5,717 nt of DNA. Origin: JBFJVD01 sp041624375. Lineage in GTDB: Bacteria; Chloroflexota; Anaerolineae; Anaerolineales; E44-bin32. The notes under the pieces are model-generated. The model was not told the origin of the DNA. It worked only from the letters and a program-made list of their open reading frames with translations, and searched no databases. Positions 1 to 5,717 of this stretch are shown here, piece after piece (positions within the stretch are counted from its first letter, which is position 1; the number at the start of each line of letters is the position of its first letter). Both the position numbers and the translations under genes were made by a program. Location: assembly GCA_041624375.1 (NCBI GenBank), contig JBFJVD010000193.1, positions 1-5,717 on the forward strand. Reading direction: 5' to 3'.

Positions 1-277
1 AGGTATCGACCCGCTCGACTCGGGCGGACGTCTGAACCGCCATCGCATGGGACAGATCCAAAGCGGCAAGGCGCGATTCCGGGTAACGCTCGCGGAGGTG
101 GTTGGTGATCCGCCCTTCCCCACTCCCCACCTCAAGGACCGAGCGTGGTGCCTGCCGGGGCAGCAGCTCTTCGAGCGCGCGCTGATAGCCGCTCAGCAAG
201 CGGCGAGCGATCGGATTGCGGGTGTTCTCTTTGTCGTATACGTTCCCGGCGACAAAATCAGCGTCGCGATAGGGCAT
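1..277 (-). CDS. Class I SAM-dependent methyltransferase, N-terminal part (runs off the left edge)
   Basis: The first 92 codons of a minus-strand gene are visible; the rest lies beyond the left edge. The protein begins MPYRDADFVAGNVYDKENTR. The Rossmann-fold motif I reads VLEVGSGEG at residues 47-55, the glycine-rich loop that binds S-adenosylmethionine. The acidic motif II residue is D74 in LAALDLS, which normally contacts the ribose hydroxyls. The N-terminal YDKENTRNPIARRLL stretch resembles a family of small bacterial methyltransferases often found near glycosyltransferases, but that is from memory. The ATG at 277-275 follows GGAG with a 7-nt spacer. The acceptor cannot be told because the substrate-binding half is missing. 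A terminator upstream (484-514) separates it from the response regulator gene, so it should have its own promoter. The fold is well supported; the substrate is unknown. Confidence 0.85.
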   Translation of the reverse strand, partial: MPYRDADFVAGNVYDKENTRNPIARRLLSGYQRALEELLPRQAPRSVLEVGSGEGRITNHLRERYPESRLAALDLSHAMAVQTSARVERVDT

Positions 278-646
278 TGCACGACTCCGAATCTGCGATC
301 CCCCCGAGAAGGGTGATGCAGCTTAATGAATATCGCTGCCGGGCGGAGTCCCCGACCTGCGATCGCACCTGGGGGCCCATCCGGCCGCCCACCTTGCCCC
401 ATCATGCCACAGTTCTCGAGCGAATGAATAAGGCATGCAGGTTTCTTGGGTCTGCGCCCCGACTCGCCAAATTGAAAAGAAAGTGCCCCCGATCCGACGG
501 CGAGATCGGGGGCAAGCCACGATTGACGGGTAAAGCCGCCTTGAGATGAATGTAATGCCTTCGGGTGAGAGCCAGATTAATGCTGGTGAGCTCAGGTGGC
601 GGCTGCGCTGAATTTGCAGTTGAAGAAGATCAAAGCGAGAGCCGGA
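278..646. other. Intergenic region between methyltransferase and response regulator genes
   Basis: This 369-bp stretch holds no convincing gene; the plus-strand open frames crossing it have no recognisable motifs and overlap the methyltransferase antisense. It contains the intrinsic terminator at 484-514. The part from about 278 to 483 must carry the promoter and 5' leader of the methyltransferase gene. On the minus strand it has the more AT-rich patches CCTTATTCATTCG (about 433-421) and GATATTCATTAAG (about 334-322), but I cannot pick out a convincing -35/-10 pair. Confidence 0.6.
484..514 (-). terminator. Intrinsic (Rho-independent) terminator
   Basis: A perfect 10-bp inverted repeat, GCCCCCGATC (485-494) and GATCGGGGGC (504-513), is extended to 11 bp by a T-A pair at 484/514 and encloses a 9-nt loop. 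Read on the minus strand, the stem is followed by CTTTCTTTTCAATTT, a T-rich tract as expected for an intrinsic terminator. The plus-strand flank AAGCCACGATT is not T-rich, which sets the direction. It lies about 130 nt past the stop codon of the single-domain response regulator and most likely ends that transcript before the methyltransferase gene. Confidence 0.85.
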
Positions 647-1024
647 TCAGCGCTCAACGGCTGCCGTGACGTAGGTTTGGATCAGGGCTTCGAGATCGTC
701 GATTTGCACGGGCTTACGCTTTGCCTCGCTGCCGCCCGCCGCGCGCACCTTGACTTCAAGATCCGGATCCTGGCTGGCAGTGACCACGACCACAGGCAGC
801 TGCTGCGTCTCCGGTCGCCCGCGCAGTTCACTGAGGGTCTGGTAGCCGTCCATCTCGGGCATCATCAAATCCAGCAAGATGAGATCGACGTGCTCCGCCT
901 CCAGCACCTCGAGCGCCTCGCGCCCATGGTACGCGCCGAGCGCTTCATGCCCCAGGATTTCCACCATCTTGGAGAGCAGGAAGACTGTGTTTGGCTCGTC
1001 ATCGACAATCAAGATCCGCGCCAT
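647..1024 (-). CDS. Single-domain (CheY-like) response regulator
   Basis: The 125-residue protein is one receiver domain with no output domain. The phosphorylation site residues are all present: acidic pair D8/D9 in LIVDDEP, phosphoacceptor D52 in LILLDLMMPEMDG, the switch threonine T82 in VVVVTAS, and K104 followed by P105 in KRKPVQ. Such proteins pass phosphate in relays or bind a partner, such as a flagellar motor, kinase or phosphatase; which applies here cannot be told. The C-terminus ends shortly after the last helix, the normal length for a CheY-type protein. The ATG at 1024-1022 is preceded by an AAGGAAGAGAG purine run. No histidine kinase, chemotaxis or relay gene is in the window. 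It is divergent from the NarL-type regulator across 349 bp, and a strong terminator lies downstream. Family assignment is secure; the pathway is unknown. Confidence 0.93.
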   Translation of the reverse strand: MARILIVDDEPNTVFLLSKMVEILGHEALGAYHGREALEVLEAEHVDLILLDLMMPEMDGYQTLSELRGRPETQQLPVVVVTASQDPDLEVKVRAAGGSEAKRKPVQIDDLEALIQTYVTAAVER

Positions 1025-1373
1025 ATGCAGGCTCTCTTCCTTGTGGATCCGTACGGTCGCCGGGTTCTGGCCAGCCAGACTCGATCAGCGAATCCGTCTC
1101 CTTTGCGGATCCCTAGGCGCACAGCCGGACCTACCTCGTGCCAGCCGGGCTTCGAGCTGCGAAACCATAGAGGCCCAGTGAGCGCCTGACTCCATTCTAG
1201 GGATGAGGGATGCCCAACCACCTTACAGGGACTTTTCAGCCGATCCCGCAGCGGAGCTATGCTCGGAAGCCATAAAGCGTTAGGGCATTGAAAGGGAAAG
1301 GAACCTGCTCCGTTTGTATGATGGACGAGGCCTGCATAGCCCGGGAAGACTCGCTGAAGGAAGCATTGCCGCC
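1025..1373. promoter_or_regulatory. Divergent intergenic region between two response regulator genes
   Basis: These 349 bp separate divergent starts and should carry promoters for both regulators. A minus-strand open frame inside (1221-1009) has no recognisable motif and looks like chance. Upstream of the plus-strand gene the sequence loses its GC bias (about 1270-1322). A possible -10 hexamer TATGAT lies at 1317-1322, which would give a leader of about 45 nt. The only nearby -35-like hexamer, TTGAAA at 1288-1293, is 23 nt away and too far for a standard sigma-70 promoter. I see no convincing promoter for the minus-strand gene and no clear operator. Confidence 0.4.
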
Positions 1374-2048
1374 ATGTCTGACTCCCCTATCCGAGTGCTG
1401 GTGACCGATGACGAAGTGCTGCTCGCGCAGAGCATCTGGCACTACCTCGAGCTCAAGGGCTTTGACGTCGTGGGTATGGCCCACGATGGTCACGAGGCGG
1501 TGCACAAGACGCTCGTATTCCAGCCGGATGTCGTGCTGCTGGACCTCACCATGCCGCAGATGGGCGGGATGGAGGCGCTGCCGCGGATCAAGCAAGCGCG
1601 GCCGCAGACCAGTGTGCTGATCCTCACCGCCCATGCAAAGCCTGGCTATTTAGCGACGGCGATTCTTAACGGGGCGAGCGCGTACCTCACCAAGTCCGAA
1701 TCCGGCCTGGTGCGGCTGCCCGCCGTGATTCGGGCCATCCACCATTGTGAAGAAGCGATCATCGAACCCTCCCTCCTCTACAGGGCGTTTCAGATGGCGT
1801 CCGATCGTCTGCCGGAAGGGATCGACGCAGCGGGGGCTGCGGATATCCTGGATTCCCTGACCCAGCAAGAAACGCGGGTCCTCGAGCTGCTTGCCCAGGG
1901 AATGAGCAACCCGGAGATCGCCGACGCCCTGGTGGTCAGCGGCAACACGATCAAGAGTCACGTGCAGAGTGTTTTGCGGAAACTGGGGGTCTCAGACCGC
2001 ACCCAGGCGGCCCTGCTGGCGCTTCGCTCGGGTATGGGCACAGGCTGA
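1374..2048 (+). CDS. NarL/LuxR-family two-component response regulator
   Basis: A 224-residue DNA-binding response regulator. The receiver domain (about 6-122) has the acidic pair D12/D13 in VTDDE, phosphoacceptor D57 in VVLLDLTMPQMGG, switch residue T85 in ILTAH and conserved K107 in YLTKSES. A linker (about 125-160) leads to a LuxR-type helix-turn-helix (about 161-219): LTQQETRVLELLAQGMSN, then the recognition helix in SGNTIKSHVQSVLRKLGV. On phosphorylation such proteins usually dimerise and activate or repress promoters. The chosen ATG at 1374 begins MSDSPIRVLV, directly before the first receiver strand, and follows AAGGAAG (1357-1363) at a somewhat long 10-nt spacing. The frame stays open upstream to a TTG at 1314, but the extra 20 residues are not family-like. 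No cognate histidine kinase is in the window, and the target genes are unknown. It converges on the feo operon. Confidence 0.95.
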   Translation: MSDSPIRVLVTDDEVLLAQSIWHYLELKGFDVVGMAHDGHEAVHKTLVFQPDVVLLDLTMPQMGGMEALPRIKQARPQTSVLILTAHAKPGYLATAILNGASAYLTKSESGLVRLPAVIRAIHHCEEAIIEPSLLYRAFQMASDRLPEGIDAAGAADILDSLTQQETRVLELLAQGMSNPEIADALVVSGNTIKSHVQSVLRKLGVSDRTQAALLALRSGMGTG

Positions 2049-2055
2049 TGAACCG

Positions 2056-2078
2056 GGCCGCGCGGACCGCTCGCGGCC
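2056..2078 (+). terminator. GC-rich hairpin between convergent genes, possible terminator
   Basis: The perfect 7-bp inverted repeat GGCCGCG (2056-2062) and CGCGGCC (2072-2078) encloses a 9-nt loop, and lies 8 bases past the stop codon of the NarL-type regulator. The plus-strand continuation TCTTCCGATT is only mildly T-rich, so termination would be weak. On the minus strand, past the end of the feoA-like gene, the following bases are not T-rich. Position in a 59-bp convergent gap is the main support. Confidence 0.45.
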
Positions 2079-2107
2079 TCTTCCGATTGGCACAGTGAAT
2101 CGCCAGC

Positions 2108-2581
2108 CTACGAAAGCACGTCCTGCTGGCCGCTGCCCACCTCCGGACGGCTGGGGCCGACCAGAACGGCGCGCGCCAGATGCCGATCAAGGGCCAGCTC
2201 AGTATGCCCGATGGCGACCAAGAAGACTGGTGACCGCTGCAGAATATGGACGGTGGCGCCCGGTTCGAGTCCATAGCCAACGAGCTGCTGGCAGCGCGAA
2301 TCGGCGATGTCCTTGAAGCCCAGCACTTGAGCCGATGCGCCGGCCGCCAGGTCTGAGAGCCTCAGATTCGGATCTTTCTGGCCCCGGTCACGGCGCTGGC
2401 GGAAGAAGTTCGCCGCCCAGCGAGCCAGGCGAGAATCCTGGGGGTCAACCGTGCTCACACCGCAATTCGGACAGCAGATCAGGTTGCAGTCGCTGTGTAG
2501 CGGGCAGGAACTGCAGGCCGCCTGAGCGCCGGGGGCAAGCGGAGTCTGACAGGCGGGGCACTTCAATTCAGCTTCAGCCAT
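2108..2581 (-). CDS. feoA: FeoA-domain protein with N-terminal Cys-rich (zinc-ribbon-like) module
   Basis: A 157-residue protein, about twice the length of a typical stand-alone FeoA (about 75-85). The C-terminal FeoA SH3-like domain spans about 73-141: LRLSDLAAGASAQVLGF, then a central RCQQLVGYGLEPGATVHILQ segment, then VAIGHTELALDRHLARAVLV. FeoA is a small cytosolic partner of the FeoB ferrous iron transporter. The N-terminal 41 residues hold eight cysteines (C8, C11, C23, C26, C32, C36, C37, C40) as two CxxC pairs, CPLHSDC and CCPNCG, suggesting bound zinc or an Fe-S cluster. A basic linker (WAANFFRQRRDRGQK) joins the parts, and a tail of about 15 residues follows the FeoA domain. The ATG at 2581-2579 shares its A with the feoB stop codon (TGATG), so translation is probably coupled. 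A GTG one codon upstream (2584) is an equally possible start. Domain call is firm; the role of the Cys module is inference. Confidence 0.88.
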   Translation of the reverse strand: MAEAELKCPACQTPLAPGAQAACSSCPLHSDCNLICCPNCGVSTVDPQDSRLARWAANFFRQRRDRGQKDPNLRLSDLAAGASAQVLGFKDIADSRCQQLVGYGLEPGATVHILQRSPVFLVAIGHTELALDRHLARAVLVGPSRPEVGSGQQDVLS

Positions 2582-4551
2582 CACCAGGCACTCGCCAGCA
2601 GCAGAATCCGGTTCAGCAAGCCGCCGACGAAGAAGGCCAGCGGGAAGGTGATGAGCACCGCGCCGGTGGCCGCACGCCAGTTGAGTTCACGCGCGATCAT
2701 GAACACACTGGCGACACAGGGCACGAAGAGCGTCACCGTCACCATCGCGACCACCACCTGGATAGCTGTGAGCGCACCCGAAGCGCCCATCACGAACAGC
2801 CCGGTGGCGCCGAAATCGCGCCGCAGGAATCCCATCACAAAGGCTGCGCTGGCTTCGGCTGGCAGCCCCAACCACCCGCCGACTAGCGGTTCCCCGGCCC
2901 GAATCAGCCAGTCCAGTCCGCCGGTCTTCGCCAGCACGAACATCACCGCCGTGCCAGCCAGAAACAGCGGGATCACCTCTTTCATGTACCACTCGAGCCG
3001 GGCCAGGGTCTTGGTGAGAATGTTGGCCAGCACGGGCCTCCGCAGCGGCGGCAGTTCGAGCAGCAGCGGTGTGCGCTCACCCGGCACAAAGCGAGCGGCC
3101 AGCCAGCCGACGGCGAGCAGGATGCCGATAACCACCGCGGTCCAGACGAAGGTTGCCGCCAGGGAGACGCCGGCCAGCATCCCCACGACGACGCCGAGCT
3201 GGGCCGAGCACGGAATCGCCAGCGCCAAGAGCAGGATGACCAGCACACGCTCCCGGCGGCTCTCGAGGATTCGGGTGGTGAGCGTCGCCATCGTCACGCA
3301 GCCGAGGCCGAGGATCATCGGCAGCACCGCCCGCCCGTTGAGGCCCATAGCCCGGAAGACTCGATCGGTCAGCACCGACAAGCGCGGCAGATAGCCGCTG
3401 TCCTCCAGCAGGCCGAAGGCGAGGAAGAAGGTGGTCACAATCGGGAGGATCAGGGCGAAGGCATAGGTCATCCCCATCGTCCACAGCCCGTACTCCCCCA
3501 CGAGGAACTCCGCCAGAAGTGGGATCGGCACCCATTCCCATACCATACGGCTGACGAACGGATTGATCACCCCACCGAACAGCTGCCCTTCCACCAGATC
3601 CACCAGCGTTCCGGCGCCAAACAGCCCCACGAAGGCGTACAGCGCCGCCAGGACCGCCGCCAACACCGGCAGGCCGACGATCGGATGCGAGGCCAATCGA
3701 GCCAGCTGCACGCCGAGACCAGATCCGGCCTCCAGCGAGGCCGACATGGCAGTGGAGACAAGCCCATCGATGAAGGTGGCCCGCGTCCGGTCGAGAACGG
3801 TGGCGATGGGTTCAACGAAAGCCATCTGGGCCGTGTAACGCACCTCCTCCAGGGCGTCCAGGTCGCCCAAACTGCAGCGTTCCCGGAGCCAGGCTTCCAT
3901 CATAGGATCGCGTGCAAGCCAGAGCAGCCCCATGGCGCGGGGAGAGACCGTCCCGGCGGGCAGCCGCTCTCTGAGCTGTTCGAGGGCGAGCTCGATGGGC
4001 GCAGGATAGCGAAGAGAAAGGCCGGGGACGTGGGCACAGGCGAGCGCCTCCTGAAGCCTGTCGATACCGACCCCGCGCACGGCCACCGTTGGAACGACGT
4101 CGAGGCCAAGCGCCTCACTGAGCGCTTCCTGATCGATCGAGAGGCCGAGGCGGGAGGCCTCATCGCTCATGTTGAGGGCGAGAACCAGCGGAACGCCGAG
4201 TTCGGCCAGCTGCGTGGTGAATCGGAGGGTGCGGCGCAGGTTCTTGGCGTCGCCGACCTGCAGCACCGCCTGCAGCTCACCGCCGACCAGAATCTGAGCC
4301 GTCACCCGTTCGTCCTCGCTGACGGCCGGCAGGGTCACCACGCCGGGCGTGTCAAGGAGGGCGGTATCCGGCAGGCCGCGCGCCTCCCCCTCCGTGATCT
4401 CGACCGTGGTTCCGGGGTAATTCGAAACCTGGGTGTATACACCTGTGAGGCAGTGGAAGAGCGCCGACTTGCCCACGTTCGGGGGGCCGACAAGCGCAAC
4501 CCTGCGTCTCCTGACCGACGGCGTCCTGTGCGTGGTTGCGTGAGCGTTCAT
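2581..4551 (-). CDS. feoB: Ferrous iron transporter FeoB (GTPase-linked Fe2+ permease)
   Basis: FeoB imports Fe(II) across the inner membrane. This protein has 656 residues, shorter than E. coli FeoB (773). The N-terminal G domain shows G1 GPPNVGKS (22-29), a switch I region with VSNYPGTTVE (42-51), G3 DTPG (67-70) and G4 NMSD (127-130); TVAVRG (155-160) sits near G5. A helical GDI-type region follows (about 165-260). The membrane part begins near 288 with about eight hydrophobic segments, including two gate-like halves. Conserved transport cysteines occur in MILGLGCVTMAT (C418) and AIPCSAQLG (C448), plus GFLRRDFGATGL (574-585) and FVPCVAS (C612). The usual GCNVPA-type motif is replaced by GCVTMA, a variant I associate with a FeoB subfamily. 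ATG 4551-4549 was chosen because it sits just before the first G-domain strand; no Shine-Dalgarno precedes it, and the frame is open to 4632. Its stop overlaps the feoA-like start. Confidence 0.96.
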   Translation of the reverse strand: MNAHATTHRTPSVRRRRVALVGPPNVGKSALFHCLTGVYTQVSNYPGTTVEITEGEARGLPDTALLDTPGVVTLPAVSEDERVTAQILVGGELQAVLQVGDAKNLRRTLRFTTQLAELGVPLVLALNMSDEASRLGLSIDQEALSEALGLDVVPTVAVRGVGIDRLQEALACAHVPGLSLRYPAPIELALEQLRERLPAGTVSPRAMGLLWLARDPMMEAWLRERCSLGDLDALEEVRYTAQMAFVEPIATVLDRTRATFIDGLVSTAMSASLEAGSGLGVQLARLASHPIVGLPVLAAVLAALYAFVGLFGAGTLVDLVEGQLFGGVINPFVSRMVWEWVPIPLLAEFLVGEYGLWTMGMTYAFALILPIVTTFFLAFGLLEDSGYLPRLSVLTDRVFRAMGLNGRAVLPMILGLGCVTMATLTTRILESRRERVLVILLLALAIPCSAQLGVVVGMLAGVSLAATFVWTAVVIGILLAVGWLAARFVPGERTPLLLELPPLRRPVLANILTKTLARLEWYMKEVIPLFLAGTAVMFVLAKTGGLDWLIRAGEPLVGGWLGLPAEASAAFVMGFLRRDFGATGLFVMGASGALTAIQVVVAMVTVTLFVPCVASVFMIARELNWRAATGAVLITFPLAFFVGGLLNRILLLASAW

Positions 4552-4583
4552 CGATAGATGCAGGCGCGTCCGCTTGCCTCCAT
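4548..4583 (-). other. Possible 11-codon leader ORF overlapping the feoB start
   Basis: A short ORF, ATG at 4583-4581, encodes MEASGRACIYR and ends in a TGA (4550-4548) that overlaps the feoB ATG as ATGA. Since feoB has no visible Shine-Dalgarno of its own, ribosomes finishing this ORF could restart on feoB. Its own ribosome site is poor: an AGGA at 4600-4597 lies 13 nt upstream. Such short ORFs are common by chance, so this is only a candidate. Confidence 0.25.
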
Positions 4584-4950
4584 GCCTGGCGACCATTCCT
4601 ACCGGTGCACGGCGCGCACCAACCGGCAGCAAGGCGCGGCGCCATTTGGCAACGCAGGCGCTCCGACTGCCCGATGGTTGATCTGCAAGGTAACGCAGCC
4701 CACGGACGCCAACAAGTGCCGTTGGTCACCATCAATGCCTGATGCTGTTCGTCCATGGGGAAGGCCGGGATCCTGCCCGGCGGGCGGAAAGGGGGGCTTG
4801 TCTCGGCTCAGGTCCGGCGAGCGCAATGGGCTGTCAGGGCTCTTCAAAGAGAAAGCCAGGCAACCCTGAGCGATTCGAATGAGGGGAGGTGCAGACCCTG
4901 GCGAAGGATTTGGGGCTTTGCGATCCGGAGGCCGGCCGGCAGCAGGCGGG
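4552..4950. promoter_or_regulatory. feoB upstream region, 399 bp, with no clear gene
   Basis: The stretch lies between feoB and the upstream membrane protein gene on the same strand. Apart from the 11-codon ORF at its left end, no open frame in it shows a family motif. It should hold the feo promoter or leader and possibly a terminator for the upstream gene. I see no Fur-box or DtxR/IdeR-like palindrome and no riboswitch I recognise. Two weak inverted repeats are present: GCCGGG (4764-4769) with CCCGGC (4776-4781), and TCAGGG (4834-4839) with CCCTGA (4864-4869). Neither has a T-tract on the minus strand. Confidence 0.45.
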
Positions 4951-5556
4951 TTAGCAGAAGGCCGGCGGATCGTAGAAGACGGCGCCGGTGATGAACCAGC
5001 CGTCGCTGAAGAGTTCCAGGGTCAGCGTTTGGGGCACAAGGTGCATTGGATCGAGCTGGATAAAGGAATTGTCCGTCAGGCTGTAGTACGAGGTTTCCCA
5101 GTACTCGCAGGTGTCCACCTCAATCAGGTTGGTGTTCACCTGGCGGATGTCCACGTAATGGCTGTTGTCGAAATCGAACGTCGCATCCCGGTACATGTCG
5201 TTGGAGATCAGTTGGCCGATGCCCTCCTCGATAAGATCGAACAGCTGGCCTCGGTAGACACTGGCGGCATGGGAAGCGTCCAGGTTTCTGTAGGCCAGGA
5301 TCTCCGCCTGGATGGCACGGCCAAGGAGATCCGAGACGAGCGGGTCCAGGTTAAGAGTCTCGACGGTTGGAGGAATCTGTGGTGGGCGCGCTGTGTCGGT
5401 CATCACCGGGCGGGGTGTGAAGGGCGGCGGCTCCGGCTGCTGTTCGTCGGATCCGCCCAAAACCCCGGTGCTGAAGAGCACGCCGATCAGCGCCGCCAGC
5501 CCGGAGATGAACGCGCCGCAGCCGCCCAGGGTGATGAAACGTTCGCGCTTCGCCAT
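4951..5556 (-). CDS. Single-pass membrane protein with ARC6/IMS-like outer domain
   Basis: A 201-residue protein. A short basic N-terminus (MAKRER) precedes one hydrophobic segment (about 8-33), giving a signal anchor with the rest outside the cytoplasm. A Pro-rich linker follows (about 40-64, PEPPPFTPRP). The C-terminal domain (about 66-201) begins with helices (LVSDLLGRAIQAEILAYRNL, with A/Y residues on one face) and ends in strands (YVDIRQVNTNLIEVDTCEYW, then TLTLELFSDGWFITGAVFY). This pattern resembles the NTF2-like ARC6/IMS domain (DUF4101 type) of cyanobacterial and other bacterial membrane proteins, but I could not test it. C150 and the C-terminal C201 could form a disulfide; C13 is within the membrane segment. 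The ATG at 5556-5554 has an excellent ribosome site. No enzymatic motif is visible, so function is unknown. It lies 399 bp upstream of feoB on the same strand and is probably a separate unit. Confidence 0.85.
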   Translation of the reverse strand: MAKRERFITLGGCGAFISGLAALIGVLFSTGVLGGSDEQQPEPPPFTPRPVMTDTARPPQIPPTVETLNLDPLVSDLLGRAIQAEILAYRNLDASHAASVYRGQLFDLIEEGIGQLISNDMYRDATFDFDNSHYVDIRQVNTNLIEVDTCEYWETSYYSLTDNSFIQLDPMHLVPQTLTLELFSDGWFITGAVFYDPPAFC

Positions 5557-5562
5557 AGCGCT

Positions 5563-5570
5563 TCACCTCC
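5563..5570 (-). promoter_or_regulatory. Strong Shine-Dalgarno for the membrane protein gene
   Basis: GGAGGTGA on the minus strand is a near-perfect anti-16S match, 6 nt before the ATG at 5556. It fixes the start of the membrane protein and contrasts with feoB, which has no visible Shine-Dalgarno. The remaining bases to the right edge (5571-5717) show no gene or clear promoter. Confidence 0.9.
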
Positions 5571-5717
5571 ATGTTCGAGGCGCCGATCAGATGGGATGGT
5601 CGCCATAGCCAGAAATTCGGATAGTCGCACGGTACGTGTGAAGCGCCGTGAGTCGGAAGACTTCGCACGCGAGCTCGCCCCTCAGGCCGACGGAGGCGAC
5701 ACGCACCGGCGGGGATC

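Noticed and set aside
596..1189. Plus-strand open frame of 197 codons across the single-domain response regulator
   Set aside because: It is antisense to a gene with a full set of receiver motifs, has no family motif, and reflects the GC-rich codon use.
1109..1204. Inverted repeat ATCCCTAG (1109-1116) / CTAGGGAT (1197-1204)
   Set aside because: An 8-bp match 80 nt apart is expected about once by chance in a region this size and does not extend.
2648..3394. Plus-strand open frame of 248 codons, Ser/Thr/Arg-rich
   Set aside because: It is the antisense of FeoB membrane segments; its composition is the complement of hydrophobic codons.
3685..4557. Plus-strand open frame of 290 codons antisense to feoB
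   Set aside because: The opposite strand encodes clear FeoB GTPase and membrane motifs throughout; the plus-strand translation is low-complexity, Arg/Gly-rich and has no recognisable domain.
4352..4756. Minus-strand frame of 134 codons with several Cys residues, extending upstream of feoB
   Set aside because: More than half overlaps feoB in another frame; the non-overlapping part shows no FeoA, FeoC or other motif.
4764..4781. GCCGGG/CCCGGC hairpin as terminator of the membrane protein gene
   Set aside because: It has a 6-bp stem and no T-tract on the minus strand, and such short GC repeats are common in this background.
4870..4890. TTCGAATC on the minus strand, resembling a tRNA T-loop
   Set aside because: The flanking bases do not form a T-stem, and no acceptor, D or anticodon arm can be built around it.
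5518..5529. Lipobox-like LGGC near the N-terminus of the membrane protein
   Set aside because: Only nine mostly polar residues precede it and the hydrophobic stretch follows the Cys, so it is a signal anchor rather than a lipoprotein signal.

Overview
The window is a GC-rich bacterial chromosomal segment with five complete protein genes and one partial gene, in short transcription units separated by fairly long gaps. There are no rRNA or tRNA genes, mobile elements, CRISPR arrays or long repeats that I can see. The lineage cannot be fixed from the sequence. The FeoB subtype, the Cys-rich FeoA-type partner and the membrane protein with an ARC6/IMS-like outer domain all remind me of Chloroflexota or other deep-branching environmental bacteria, but this is an impression from memory.

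Layout, left to right. The minus-strand start of a class I SAM-dependent methyltransferase runs off the left edge (1-277). A 369-bp gap follows, holding a strong intrinsic terminator (484-514) that ends the next minus-strand gene. That gene is a single-domain CheY-like response regulator (647-1024). Across a 349-bp divergent gap lies a plus-strand NarL/LuxR-type response regulator (1374-2048). It converges on a minus-strand ferrous iron uptake operon, with a GC-rich hairpin between the two (2056-2078).

The iron operon is transcribed right to left as feoB (4551-2581) then a feoA-like gene (2581-2108), joined by a TGATG stop/start overlap. The FeoA-like protein has eight cysteines in its N-terminal 40 residues, like a zinc-ribbon or Fe-S module, ahead of a C-terminal FeoA SH3-like domain. 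Upstream of feoB is a 399-bp gap. A possible 11-codon leader ORF there ends in an ATGA overlap with the feoB start. Last is a minus-strand gene for a single-pass membrane protein with an outer domain (4951-5556), preceded by a near-perfect Shine-Dalgarno sequence.

Only feoB and feoA clearly work together: FeoB is the GTPase-linked Fe(II) permease and FeoA its small partner. The two response regulators have no histidine kinase in the window. Nothing in the sequence ties them to each other or to iron. I see no clearly new multi-gene system. The most distinctive element is the compact FeoB with its Cys-rich FeoA partner.
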